Source: Pedobacter heparinus DSM 2366 (GTDB taxonomy: Bacteria > Bacteroidota > Bacteroidia > Sphingobacteriales > Sphingobacteriaceae). From it: DNA of 64,000 bases. The stretch is taken from the NCBI RefSeq assembly GCF_000023825.1, contig NC_013061.1, forward strand, positions 1 through 64,000. The letters run 5' to 3'. Every line of letters starts with the position of its first letter. Position 1 is the first letter of the stretch. Positions 1 through 8,281 of the stretch are shown piece after piece. Made by a program: the position numbers and the translations under genes. The notes below the pieces were generated by a model. That model was not told the DNA's origin, did not search any database, and worked only from the letters and a program-made list of their open reading frames with translations.

Positions 1-6
1 AGTTTT

Positions 7-1260
7 ATGATGTTGTTAATGAGCAGGATTAATTTCGGTAAACTTATCTTATTCCAGCTTATCCTGGCCTTTCAGATCGGCATCGCAATTCCTGCCCGGG
101 CACAGCAGTTCCATTTCACAGAAAACAAGATCAAGGATGCTATCCGGTTTACGATGGTAAAGAACCTGGTGATCATCCCAGTTTACCTGAACGGCCAGGG
201 GCCCTTTAATTTTATTCTAGACACCGGCGTTGGCCCGCTGATCATCACCGATCCGGCATTGATTGATAGTCTTGGCCTGAAGGTTTCACGTTCCATTAAA
301 ATCTCGGGCCTGGGAAAGGGGGAAGAAATTGATGCATTTGTTTCAAACGAAATCTCTGCAAACGTGGGGAAGGCGGCGATTGAGCATATCCCTGCAGCGA
401 TCTTAAAAAAGGATATTTTCGGTTTATCCAATTACCTGGGCACAAAGATCTACGGACTGCTGGGGTATTATTTTTTTAAAAGTTTTTTGGTACAGATCAG
501 GTACTCCCAAAAAAGGTTATTGTTTAGCTACCCTGCTGCGGTCCGTAAAATCAAGGGAGAAAGGGTGTCCATTGAAATTGTAGGTTATAAACCTTATGTC
601 AATATTGACATGGAGACCGCTGACCATAAAAATATAACGATAAAAATGCTGGTAGACAACGGGGCAAGTCATGCCATATCTTTGGAAAGGCTCAATGAGC
701 GCCCTTTCCCCGTGCCTTCAACGTCTATTCCCGCCAGTCTTGGTGTAGGCATGAGCGGGCCTATCGACGGCAGCATTGGCCGGATCCCTTCCTTAACCAT
801 TGGCGGGGTTGTGCTCAAAAATATTTTGGCATCTTACCCCCACTACGATGATGTAGCTGCCAAAGTGATACTGAAAGACCGCAATGGTAATTTAGGGGCC
901 GATGTATTGAGCCGTTTTAACATCACTTTTGATTACGAAGACAATTCTGTATACCTGAAAAAGAACAGCCTGTTTAACCGGCCTTTCGAACATGACATGT
1001 CGGGCATAGAGGTATACCTTCAGGAGGGCAAGAAAAAACATTATTTCATCAGCAGGATCGAACCCGGGTCACCAGCCGAAAAAGCGGGGATACAGGTAGA
1101 TGACGAGCTCATTTCCATCAATCTTATGCCTGTTATGAGTTATAAACTGGATGAAATCAGCAACCTGTTCAAAGCTGCCGACGGCAAACAGATGATCCTC
1201 ACCATTGTAAGGAACAATGAGCTGATGATTAAGGTTTTTAAGCTTAAACAAAGAATTTAA
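7..1260 (+). CDS. Secreted aspartyl protease-like protein with C-terminal PDZ domain
   Basis: The 417-residue product begins with a signal peptide (hydrophobic stretch at about residues 11-30, ending ARAQ), so it should be exported. It has two retropepsin-like repeats. The first carries the canonical Asp-Thr-Gly at residues 72-74 (FILDTG). The second has Asp-Asn-Gly-Ala at 217-220 (MLVDNGAS), with Asn where Thr or Ser is usual. A PDZ domain fills residues 332-410 (PGSPAEKAGIQVDDELISI). Aspartyl protease-PDZ proteins are common in Bacteroidota, but their substrates are largely unknown. ATG codons at 7, 10 and 19 are all possible starts; the one at 19 gives the tidiest signal peptide. Family assignment is secure; proteolytic activity is inferred. 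Confidence 0.85.
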   Translation: MMLLMSRINFGKLILFQLILAFQIGIAIPARAQQFHFTENKIKDAIRFTMVKNLVIIPVYLNGQGPFNFILDTGVGPLIITDPALIDSLGLKVSRSIKISGLGKGEEIDAFVSNEISANVGKAAIEHIPAAILKKDIFGLSNYLGTKIYGLLGYYFFKSFLVQIRYSQKRLLFSYPAAVRKIKGERVSIEIVGYKPYVNIDMETADHKNITIKMLVDNGASHAISLERLNERPFPVPSTSIPASLGVGMSGPIDGSIGRIPSLTIGGVVLKNILASYPHYDDVAAKVILKDRNGNLGADVLSRFNITFDYEDNSVYLKKNSLFNRPFEHDMSGIEVYLQEGKKKHYFISRIEPGSPAEKAGIQVDDELISINLMPVMSYKLDEISNLFKAADGKQMILTIVRNNELMIKVFKLKQRI

Positions 1261-1270
1261 AGGATTATTT

Positions 1271-1278
1271 TACCTTTG
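1271..1278 (+). promoter_or_regulatory. Bacteroidota -7 box TACCTTTG, phosphodiester glycosidase gene
   Basis: This is a perfect match to the TAnnTTTG -7 element. It ends 5 nt before the ATG at 1284, so transcription should start at or next to the start codon. It also lies just after the stop codon of the preceding gene. Confidence 0.6.
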
Positions 1279-1283
1279 TGTAT

Positions 1284-2153
1284 ATGCTTAAAAAATCTTT
1301 CCTTACTCTTGTTGTGCTTTGTGGCTACGGTTTAGCTTTTGCACAAAATACAGACTCACTTAACCTGGTCCATACCAAATGGGATAAACAGCGCCTGGCC
1401 CGGAAAATCAAACTGGTTACCCACCATTTTAATGCTAAAGATCTTTTTCTGGCCAACCAGAACATCAGCTACCTGGAAATTAAAAACAAAGGCAGATCGC
1501 CTGTACTGGCCATCTCCGCAGAAGAAAAAGTGTTAAAAACGACCAGTACCTTTGGCACAGAAAACAATGCGCTGGCCGCTGTTAACGGTTCTTTTTTTGA
1601 TGTTAAGAATGGCGGGTCGGTAGATTTTATAAAAGTGGGGGGCAAAGTGCTGGCCGAAAACCGGCTCGAAAAAAATGATAGCCGCGCAAGGCACCAGCAG
1701 GCAGCTGTAGTGATCAGCAATGGTAAACTGGCCTTAAAAAAATGGGACGGTACTGCCGACTGGGAGCAACGCTTAACAGAAGAAAATGTTTTGCTGAGCG
1801 GCCCCCTGCTGATGTTAAACGGTACGGACGAGGCGCTCGACTCTACCAGTTTTTCACGGTCACGGCATCCGAGAACTGCCATCGGCATTAAGCCGAACGG
1901 AAGAATCCTTTTACTGACGGTTGACGGCAGGAACAGCAACTCGGCAGGAATGAGTTTAACAGAACTGGCCAAAACGATGAAATGGCTGGGCTGTACCAGC
2001 TCCATTAACCTGGATGGCGGGGGCTCTACAACCTTATGGGTAAGTGGTTTTCCCGGGGGTGGAGTGGTGAATTACCCAACGGACAATAAACTTTGGGACC
2101 ATGCCGGACAACGGAAAGTAGCAAATGTGATCCTGGTGAAAAAGACGCGCTGA
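1284..2153 (+). CDS. Phosphodiester glycosidase (NAGPA/DUF2233) family protein, exported
   Basis: The protein starts with a signal peptide (MLKKSFLTLVVLCGYGLAFA) and has the NAGPA-type fold signatures: VNGSFFDV near residue 105, PRTAIGI near 200, LLTVDGR near 212 and the glycine-rich NLDGGGSTTLW near 245. The family includes the enzyme that uncovers mannose-6-phosphate tags in eukaryotes and bacterial exopolysaccharide-linked proteins; the substrate here is unknown. A GTG codon at 1278 is an alternative start, but it overlaps the -7 promoter box, so ATG 1284 is preferred. The next gene begins one base after the stop codon, so the two are probably co-transcribed. Confidence 0.85.
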   Translation: MLKKSFLTLVVLCGYGLAFAQNTDSLNLVHTKWDKQRLARKIKLVTHHFNAKDLFLANQNISYLEIKNKGRSPVLAISAEEKVLKTTSTFGTENNALAAVNGSFFDVKNGGSVDFIKVGGKVLAENRLEKNDSRARHQQAAVVISNGKLALKKWDGTADWEQRLTEENVLLSGPLLMLNGTDEALDSTSFSRSRHPRTAIGIKPNGRILLLTVDGRNSNSAGMSLTELAKTMKWLGCTSSINLDGGGSTTLWVSGFPGGGVVNYPTDNKLWDHAGQRKVANVILVKKTR

Positions 2154-2154
2154 T

Positions 2155-3102
2155 ATGACAAAAACCAGTATCCTGAATGTGCTGGCGGTTGTGGCGCTAC
2201 TGCTTGGCAGCTGCAACAGCGCAGGGGACAAGCCTGCAAACAGCAAAAAAATTACCGGGAAGCAGCCTTTTGATGCCGTTATTGGCATTAAATATTATGA
2301 AGTAAAGCGTCGTTTTAGTACCGGCCTCTCTTTTAATGAACTTGGCTTTCAGCAGGAACCTTCCTGGATCATACAGTTCAAATCCAGGGACACGATAATG
2401 GCTTATAGCCCTCAGTATAAAAGGATGCAGTCCTTTTACCTGCATTACGACCATGGTGATGTGTATAATTTTGCCAAAGAGTGGTTCAGGATCAAGAAGG
2501 TAAGTAAAGACAGCCTGGTCTTTCAGCGCCTTCATTTAACGGCAAGGGAGATTTCTAAAGACATCCGTTCTGACGTAAACCTGACCTGGTATGCTGAAGA
2601 TTATATCAACAAGACACTTAAAACGTCGGTAGAAAAGCTGCAACGCCCTACCAGGGCAGATACGCTGTACATCCAAAAGCTGGCAGAAAAAACGAACAGG
2701 AATCCCGACAACCGTGACAGTGCCTTTGGGGCCCGGCAACCCGTGGAATTGATCCCCCTAAGTAAAATGATTAAAGTAGAAAAGATCAGCAGTGTGGATA
2801 AGCTTTTGGGCAAGACTGAGGCTTATGATTATCTTTTCCCGAGATACCGGGTCGACATTTCAAAAGCTTACGCCGATTTTGGCTACGATTTTTCGGCTGT
2901 AGTTGATGCAAAAGGCCGCATACATTTAGGCGCTTTTCATACCAATTTTCCGGAGAATTATGAGCCGCGTAAAAAAACGCTGGAGGCCATTATTGATGTT
3001 TATTTTCAGCATCTTTTAAAGGTTGTTCCGGGAAAAACACTCGGAATTCCGCATTCAAGTGAAATAAACTTCTCGGTAATAGGCCGGAAAAACAGCAAAT
3101 AA
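2155..3102 (+). CDS. Lipoprotein of unknown function
   Basis: I do not recognise a named family. The N-terminus is a lipoprotein signal (LLLGSC, lipidated Cys at about residue 20), which predicts a membrane-anchored periplasmic or surface protein of about 295 mature residues. The body is rich in charged and aromatic residues, with no repeats or membrane segments. Its ATG follows the stop codon of the phosphodiester glycosidase gene by a single base, so it is translated from the same transcript and may act with that enzyme in the envelope. Nothing visible points to catalysis. Confidence 0.75.
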   Translation: MTKTSILNVLAVVALLLGSCNSAGDKPANSKKITGKQPFDAVIGIKYYEVKRRFSTGLSFNELGFQQEPSWIIQFKSRDTIMAYSPQYKRMQSFYLHYDHGDVYNFAKEWFRIKKVSKDSLVFQRLHLTAREISKDIRSDVNLTWYAEDYINKTLKTSVEKLQRPTRADTLYIQKLAEKTNRNPDNRDSAFGARQPVELIPLSKMIKVEKISSVDKLLGKTEAYDYLFPRYRVDISKAYADFGYDFSAVVDAKGRIHLGAFHTNFPENYEPRKKTLEAIIDVYFQHLLKVVPGKTLGIPHSSEINFSVIGRKNSK

Positions 3103-3140
3103 AGCCTGTTTTATTTTATATTTATCAAAAAATGAAGCAT

Positions 3141-3172
3141 TTGCATATTATAAAAAAATATTATGTACCTTG
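3141..3172 (+). promoter_or_regulatory. Probable promoter of the cold-shock gene
   Basis: A TTG at 3141-3143 is followed after 22 nt by TACCTTG at 3166-3172, a one-base-short version of TAnnTTTG. Spacing fits the Bacteroidota -33/-7 arrangement and predicts a leader of roughly 20 nt before the ATG at 3200. Confidence 0.45.
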
Positions 3173-3199
3173 CACACTTAATTTTTAATAAATAATACA

Positions 3200-3391
3200 A
3201 TGCAAGAAGGAACAGTAAAATTTTTTAATGTAACTAAAGGTTTCGGTTTTATTATCCCAGCTAATGGAGATAGCGAAATTTTTGTACATTCAACAGGCCT
3301 TATCGACGAAATTCGTGAAAACGACAAAGTTGAATATGACGTTGAAAGCGGCAAAAAAGGGTTGAATGCGATTAATGTTAAAGTAATCTAG
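3200..3391 (+). CDS. Cold-shock protein (CspA family)
   Basis: This is a 63-residue single cold-shock domain, the usual size for the family. The RNA-binding motifs are both present: RNP1 as KGFGFI (residues 13-18) and RNP2 as IFVH (27-30). Such proteins bind single-stranded nucleic acid and act as RNA chaperones in the cytoplasm. The gene is monocistronic, with its own promoter-like sequence and a strong terminator directly downstream. Whether it is cold-induced cannot be told from the sequence. Confidence 0.95.
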   Translation: MQEGTVKFFNVTKGFGFIIPANGDSEIFVHSTGLIDEIRENDKVEYDVESGKKGLNAINVKVI

Positions 3392-3415
3392 ATTATTAAA
3401 AACATAAATTGTACA

Positions 3416-3444
3416 GCATCGCGGATAACCCGCGATGCTTTTTT
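3416..3444 (+). terminator. Intrinsic terminator after the cold-shock gene
   Basis: A perfect 9-bp stem, GCATCGCGG (3416-3424) with CCGCGATGC (3430-3438), has a 5-nt loop and is followed by six T residues. Confidence 0.9.
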
Positions 3445-3459
3445 GTTTATAAGCCTTTT

Positions 3460-4257
3460 CTATTTGTGGTTTTTGATCACCTCGAAAAGCAATTCCGGCT
3501 CATTGGTGGTAATGAACTCTACCTTATTGTCGAGCAGCCATTTCATATCCGCTTCCGCATTTACAGTCCATGCGTTAATGGTCAGGCCCAGCGCTTTAGC
3601 TTTATTAAACCACTCCCCTTTCTGATAAACGCTGTAATTATAATCAGCACCATAAAAACCATCCTGCTTCATCTTTTCAAGCGAAACATCTCCTTTTAAA
3701 TAGGCGACATGTGCATCGGGCTGGATCTGTAATACCTGTTTCAGGATGTCGTAGCTAAAACTGATATAGTCTACCCAGGCAGTAGCATTCAGTTTGTGTA
3801 CCATAGCCACTACTTTAGCTGTTAAGATCTTGTCAAACTCTGCCCCTGCCTTAGAGGGTTTGACCTCAAGGATCAGCCGTGTTGTTTTTTGCTTCATTCC
3901 AGCTTTTAAATAGGCTTCTAAGGTTGGGATGCCCTCTCCATTGGAAAGTTTTTTACCCAGCAGCTCCTTATAGGTAGATTTTTCAATATGCATGCCCTGA
4001 AAATCAGGATCGTGGTTCACCACCAGCACACTGTCCAATGTCATATGTACATCAAATTCAGATCCGAAACAACCGATTCTTATGGCCTCTTTTAAAGATG
4101 CGATAGAATTTTCAGGAAGATTGTTCTTCTTCCAGGCCCCCCGGTGTGCAATAACCTGATTCTTGTTCCAGCTGTTGATCGTTTTGATTTTCTTTTGTGC
4201 AAATGCGCCATTTAATGTCATCACCATAAGGACAATGAGTAAAGATACCTGTTTCAT
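3460..4257 (-). CDS. Glycerophosphodiester phosphodiesterase, exported
   Basis: The product has a signal peptide (residues 1-20, ending NGAFA) and a GDPD TIM-barrel domain. Visible catalytic and metal residues are His38-Arg39 (AHRG), Glu49-Asn50, Glu67 and Asp69 (SEFDVH) and His82 (NHDP). It should hydrolyse glycerophosphodiesters to glycerol-3-phosphate and an alcohol in the periplasm, for phosphate or carbon recovery. The ATG at 4257 was chosen because it opens the signal peptide; an in-frame start at 4308 would add 17 residues ahead of it. The gene stands alone, convergent with the cold-shock gene. Confidence 0.9.
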   Translation of the reverse strand: MKQVSLLIVLMVMTLNGAFAQKKIKTINSWNKNQVIAHRGAWKKNNLPENSIASLKEAIRIGCFGSEFDVHMTLDSVLVVNHDPDFQGMHIEKSTYKELLGKKLSNGEGIPTLEAYLKAGMKQKTTRLILEVKPSKAGAEFDKILTAKVVAMVHKLNATAWVDYISFSYDILKQVLQIQPDAHVAYLKGDVSLEKMKQDGFYGADYNYSVYQKGEWFNKAKALGLTINAWTVNAEADMKWLLDNKVEFITTNEPELLFEVIKNHK

Positions 4258-4413
4258 ATTGTTATGTTTTTTTACTAAAGTAAAAATTATAAAAACAAAT
4301 CGAAACATTGTTGTTGTTAATAAAATGTAATCCCTGCATAAAGCCAGGGTTAATGTTCGTATTTTTATTAAAAAACGTGGCTGATTCTTATCTTTAAGCT
4401 ATATTCACCAGCA

Positions 4414-7400
4414 ATGAGCAGCAATTACGAACTTTTAATTTCTAAAATTAATGAGTTTACGCAAAAGTTTTACCTCAATAAACTTTTGCGGGGCAGCATT
4501 TATACGGCTGCGCTCCTGCTGGCTTTATACCTGGTACTGTTTGTCCTGATCTATTATACCCAGCCTGGCACAGCTACTAAAACCGCCTTGTTTTTTGGAT
4601 ACATTGCCCTTGGCCTCCTCGCCATTGTACTGCTGGTGATCAGCCCTGCCCTGTCCTATTTTAAACTTGGTAAAAATTTAAGCATAGAACAGGCTTCGGC
4701 GCTTATCGGCGATCATTTTTTTAATGTGAAAGATAAGCTGCTCAATACCCTTCAACTGAAAGCAATGGCCGAAAAATCGCCCGGTAACAGTCAGCTCATC
4801 CTTGCCGGGATAGACCAGAAGATTTCAGAACTGAAGCCCATTCCCTTTTCGAGTGCCATTAAACTGGCAGACAACAAAAAATACATCAAATATTTTCTGG
4901 CGCCAGCTTCCCTTATTCTGCTGATTGCGATCATTGCCCCGGCCATATTGCGGGAAGGTACAAGCAGTTTTGTCCAGTACAATAAGGAAATTTTGCCAAA
5001 AGCCCCCTTTAATTTTGTGCTGCTCAACTCCGGGCTCAGGGTGGCGCAGGGCGATGATGTAAAGCTGCAGCTCAAACTTACCGGCGATGAAATTCCACAG
5101 GAAGTCTATGTCTCGGACGGAACAAACACTTATAAACTGGAAAAGGAAAGCACTACAAGGTTCAGTTATACATTTAAGAACATTCAAAAAAGCCAGAAAA
5201 TAAGTTTCATGGCCGGGGGCTTTAATTCGGCAGCCTTTGCCATTGAGGTAAAGCCAAGGCCATCCATCCTTGCCCTGACGGCCCGGTTGCTTTATCCGGC
5301 CTATCTGAACAAAAAGCCCGAAAGCATTAAAAATGCGGGCGACCTGCTGCTGCCTGAAGGAACAAATGTAACCTGGACAATGGAAACGCAGCACAGCGAC
5401 CAGCTTACTTTTACATTGGGCAACAAATCGCAGGTTTTAAAGGCCATCAACAATTCCTTTTCCTATACGGGCACCATCCGCGAAAATTCGACCTACCGTA
5501 TTGTACCCAGAAACAATTTTGTAGTCAGTAAAGACTCCCTGACCCATCAGTTAAATGTAATCAAGGATGAGTTTCCCGCCATTTCTGTTACCGAAACACC
5601 AGATTCCCTGAGCAGTAAGGCGCTTTATTTTTCAGGCAAGATCAATGACGATCACGGTTTTACTTCACTAAAATTTAAATACAGCATTAGGGAAGGCGAC
5701 AAGATAAAAAGTACTGTCAGCAGCCTGGTCCCGTTCAAAAATGGACGACAGGACTTTGCCTTCTTCTATTTCTGGGATTTAAAAACGATAGCCGTAAAAC
5801 CTGACCAGCGTATGGAGTATTACTTTGAGGTTGCCGATAATGATGGGGTAAACGGACCAAAGACCACAAAATCAGAAATTAAGGTCTTTACCCCCCCTTC
5901 TTCTCAGCAGGTTGCCGAGAAAATAAACGAAAGCAGCCAGGTACTCAAACAGAAAATGGGAAAAGCAATTAAACTGGCCGCACAGATAGAAAAAGAAAGT
6001 AAAAAGCTGGGGGAAATCCTGCTGGACAAGAAACAGCTTACTTATGAAGATAAAAAGCAGGTTGAACAGCTGCTGGACAAGCAAAAGCAATTGGAAGAGG
6101 CCGTAAAAGAAATCAACAGCCTGAACAAAAAGAACACTTTTGAAAAAGAAGAAAATAACATTCTTAAACAGGAACTTGCCGAGAAACAAAAGCAGATCGA
6201 CGACCTGTTTAACCATGTTCTGGATGAAAAAACGAAGACCCTGCTGGAAAAGCTGCAGCGCCTGATGGACCAGAACAACAAGGACCAGACCCAGAATGAA
6301 TTGTCTAAAATGCAGCTGGACAATAAATCGCTTAAAAATGAGCTGGACCGAATCCTTGAACTTTACAAACAGCTGGAATTTGAACAAACCCTTCAACAGA
6401 CGACAGACCGGCTGAAAGAACTGGCCAAAGCACAAAAAGAACAGGCCGACAAGAGCCTGGCCAAAGATGCAGGGCTAAACGAACTGAAAAACAAGCAGCA
6501 GCAATTGTCGGAATCTTTTAACGACCTGAAAAAAGAAATGAAAAAGCTGGACGAAAAAAACCAGCAGCTTGAACGGCCCAACCCTTTTCAAAACCCTGAA
6601 AAAGAAACCAAGGACATTGAACAACAGCAAAAAGGGGCTGAAGTGCAGCTGGATAAAAACGACCGGAAAAAAGCTGCTGAACAACAGCAAAAGGCGGCCG
6701 ACCAAATGGAGCAGCTGGCCCTTAAAATGAGTGAAATGCAGCAGGAATCGGCCGAAATGGAAAATAACCTGAATGCAAAAGAACTGCGCCAACTTTTGGA
6801 AAACCTGTTAAAGACCTCATTTGACCAGGAAAAAGTAATGTTGAATTTAAGACGCTTAAATAGCAATGATTCCCAATATACCAGCAATGTTCAGCAACAA
6901 CGCCTGATCAGAGACAACATGAAGACCATTGGCGACAGCCTATTTTCGTTGAGCAAACGCGTACCACAGATTGAGACTGCAGTAAATGAGGAGCTACAAA
7001 AGATCAATTTTAATATGGACAAGGGGCTGGAAAACCTGGGTGAGCGGAACACAGCCGCTGCAAATAAAAACCAGCAGTATGCGATGACCTCTATCAATAA
7101 CCTTTCTTTAATGTTAAATGAAGCGCTGGACCAGTTACAGAAGAGCAAAGCAGGCAAGGGGGCTGGAAAAGGAAAGAAACAAAGCCTTGGGCAGTTACAG
7201 AAAATGCAGCAGCAACTGAATGACAATATGCAAAAGGCCCGTGAGCAGATGCAAAAGGGAGGCAATAAAGGCAATGTCCCAAAAGGCGCGATGAGTGAGG
7301 AATTTGCGAAAATGGCCCAGCAGCAGCAAATGATTAGGGAAGCTCTACAGAAAATAAACAGTGAAGAAAACAAGGATGGAAAAGGAAAGCTCGGTAACCT

Positions 7401-7722
7401 CAACAAAACCATTGAAGACATGAAGGCTACGGAAACGGAACTGGTGAACAAACTACTGGAACAGGAAACCCTGAACCGCCAAAAGGAAGTGTTGACCAAG
7501 CTGCTGGAAGCGGAGAATGCCGACCGGGAACAGGACGAAGATGCCAAAAGAGAAAGCAAAGCAGGTAAAGACCTGCCTCCTTCGTACAGACAAATGCTGG
7601 AAAAGTTTAAAACCCTGCAAAAAAGCGAGACCGAATGGCTGCAAAAAATGCCCCCCAGCTTAAACCACTATTACAAAAATAAAATTGCAGAATATTTTAA
7701 ATTGTTAAATTCGGGGCAATAA
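4414..7722 (+). CDS. DUF4175 family membrane protein with very long coiled coil
   Basis: The 1102-residue protein has membrane segments at about residues 27-49, 58-80 and 158-177, typical of the DUF4175 N-terminus. An extracytoplasmic region to about residue 490 follows. The second half is an extended, Gln/Lys/Glu-rich coiled coil (about 500-1060) with many QQQ and KQKQ heptads. DUF4175 proteins are conserved in Bacteroidota and some Proteobacteria, but their role is not established. The coiled coil after an envelope anchor suggests a structural or scaffold role, which is inference. ybeY starts 10 bases after the stop codon, so the two are probably co-transcribed. Confidence 0.85.
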   Translation: MSSNYELLISKINEFTQKFYLNKLLRGSIYTAALLLALYLVLFVLIYYTQPGTATKTALFFGYIALGLLAIVLLVISPALSYFKLGKNLSIEQASALIGDHFFNVKDKLLNTLQLKAMAEKSPGNSQLILAGIDQKISELKPIPFSSAIKLADNKKYIKYFLAPASLILLIAIIAPAILREGTSSFVQYNKEILPKAPFNFVLLNSGLRVAQGDDVKLQLKLTGDEIPQEVYVSDGTNTYKLEKESTTRFSYTFKNIQKSQKISFMAGGFNSAAFAIEVKPRPSILALTARLLYPAYLNKKPESIKNAGDLLLPEGTNVTWTMETQHSDQLTFTLGNKSQVLKAINNSFSYTGTIRENSTYRIVPRNNFVVSKDSLTHQLNVIKDEFPAISVTETPDSLSSKALYFSGKINDDHGFTSLKFKYSIREGDKIKSTVSSLVPFKNGRQDFAFFYFWDLKTIAVKPDQRMEYYFEVADNDGVNGPKTTKSEIKVFTPPSSQQVAEKINESSQVLKQKMGKAIKLAAQIEKESKKLGEILLDKKQLTYEDKKQVEQLLDKQKQLEEAVKEINSLNKKNTFEKEENNILKQELAEKQKQIDDLFNHVLDEKTKTLLEKLQRLMDQNNKDQTQNELSKMQLDNKSLKNELDRILELYKQLEFEQTLQQTTDRLKELAKAQKEQADKSLAKDAGLNELKNKQQQLSESFNDLKKEMKKLDEKNQQLERPNPFQNPEKETKDIEQQQKGAEVQLDKNDRKKAAEQQQKAADQMEQLALKMSEMQQESAEMENNLNAKELRQLLENLLKTSFDQEKVMLNLRRLNSNDSQYTSNVQQQRLIRDNMKTIGDSLFSLSKRVPQIETAVNEELQKINFNMDKGLENLGERNTAAANKNQQYAMTSINNLSLMLNEALDQLQKSKAGKGAGKGKKQSLGQLQKMQQQLNDNMQKAREQMQKGGNKGNVPKGAMSEEFAKMAQQQQMIREALQKINSEENKDGKGKLGNLNKTIEDMKATETELVNKLLEQETLNRQKEVLTKLLEAENADREQDEDAKRESKAGKDLPPSYRQMLEKFKTLQKSETEWLQKMPPSLNHYYKNKIAEYFKLLNSGQ

Positions 7723-7732
7723 TTCTGATCAG

Positions 7733-8161
7733 ATGAGTAAAGCCAGCATCCATTTTTTTACTGAAGACACCAGTTATCGCCTCAAAAATAAAACACAGAT
7801 CAAAGACTGGATCCGATCGGCCATTGCCGAAGAAGGTTATGTCTTAAGGGAACTAAATTTCATTCTTTGCTCTGACGAATATTTATTGCGTATAAACCAG
7901 GATTACCTTCAACATGACACCTATACCGATGTAATTACTTTTGACAACGCTGAAGAGCTTAAAACAATTGTGGGCGATATATTTATCAGCATAGAGCGGG
8001 TCCAGGAGAACGCCCGGGCGCTAAAGCTGCCGGTAGCCGAGGAATTGTGCCGGGTGATGATCCATGGCACATTGCATTTACTGGGTTATAAAGACAAGGG
8101 GAAAGCAGCGAAAGCAACCATGACAACACGGGAAGATCATCATTTGGCCAAACTTTCCTGA
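7733..8161 (+). CDS. ybeY: Endoribonuclease YbeY (16S rRNA maturation)
   Basis: The 142-residue protein matches UPF0054/YbeY, a metal-dependent RNase for 16S rRNA 3'-end processing and late ribosome quality control. The zinc-site motif begins normally with HGTLHLLGY (His111, His115), but where most species have Asp-His this protein reads Lys-Asp-Lys (120-122). From memory, other Bacteroidota YbeY proteins share this change. The usual N-terminal parts are present, including the DVITF motif near residue 65. It lies 10 bases downstream of the DUF4175 gene and is followed by a promoter for the next gene. Confidence 0.9.
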   Translation: MSKASIHFFTEDTSYRLKNKTQIKDWIRSAIAEEGYVLRELNFILCSDEYLLRINQDYLQHDTYTDVITFDNAEELKTIVGDIFISIERVQENARALKLPVAEELCRVMIHGTLHLLGYKDKGKAAKATMTTREDHHLAKLS

Positions 8162-8237
8162 ACTGCTTATCAATCTGCAATTTACCTGCTGCTGTCAAAT
8201 TCCGCCTGCGGTAAAGCGATGCAAAAGAATTAATGTT

Positions 8238-8245
8238 TACTTTTG
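8238..8245 (+). promoter_or_regulatory. -7 box TACTTTTG ahead of the ABC-F gene
   Basis: This is a full TAnnTTTG match about 36 nt before the TTG start of the ABC-F gene, in the 120-bp gap after ybeY. No clear -33 TTG was seen at the expected distance. Confidence 0.5.
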
Positions 8246-8281
8246 TGGTAATTTCTTATCTATAATATCTTAAACACAGAA

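Noticed and set aside
1469..2005. 178-codon open frame antisense to the phosphodiester glycosidase gene
   Set aside because: It lies wholly over a gene with clear family motifs and has none of its own.
6891..7559. 222-codon Ser/Cys/Phe-rich open frame antisense to the DUF4175 gene
   Set aside because: Its composition is the reverse of a Lys/Glu/Gln coiled coil, as expected for a shadow frame.
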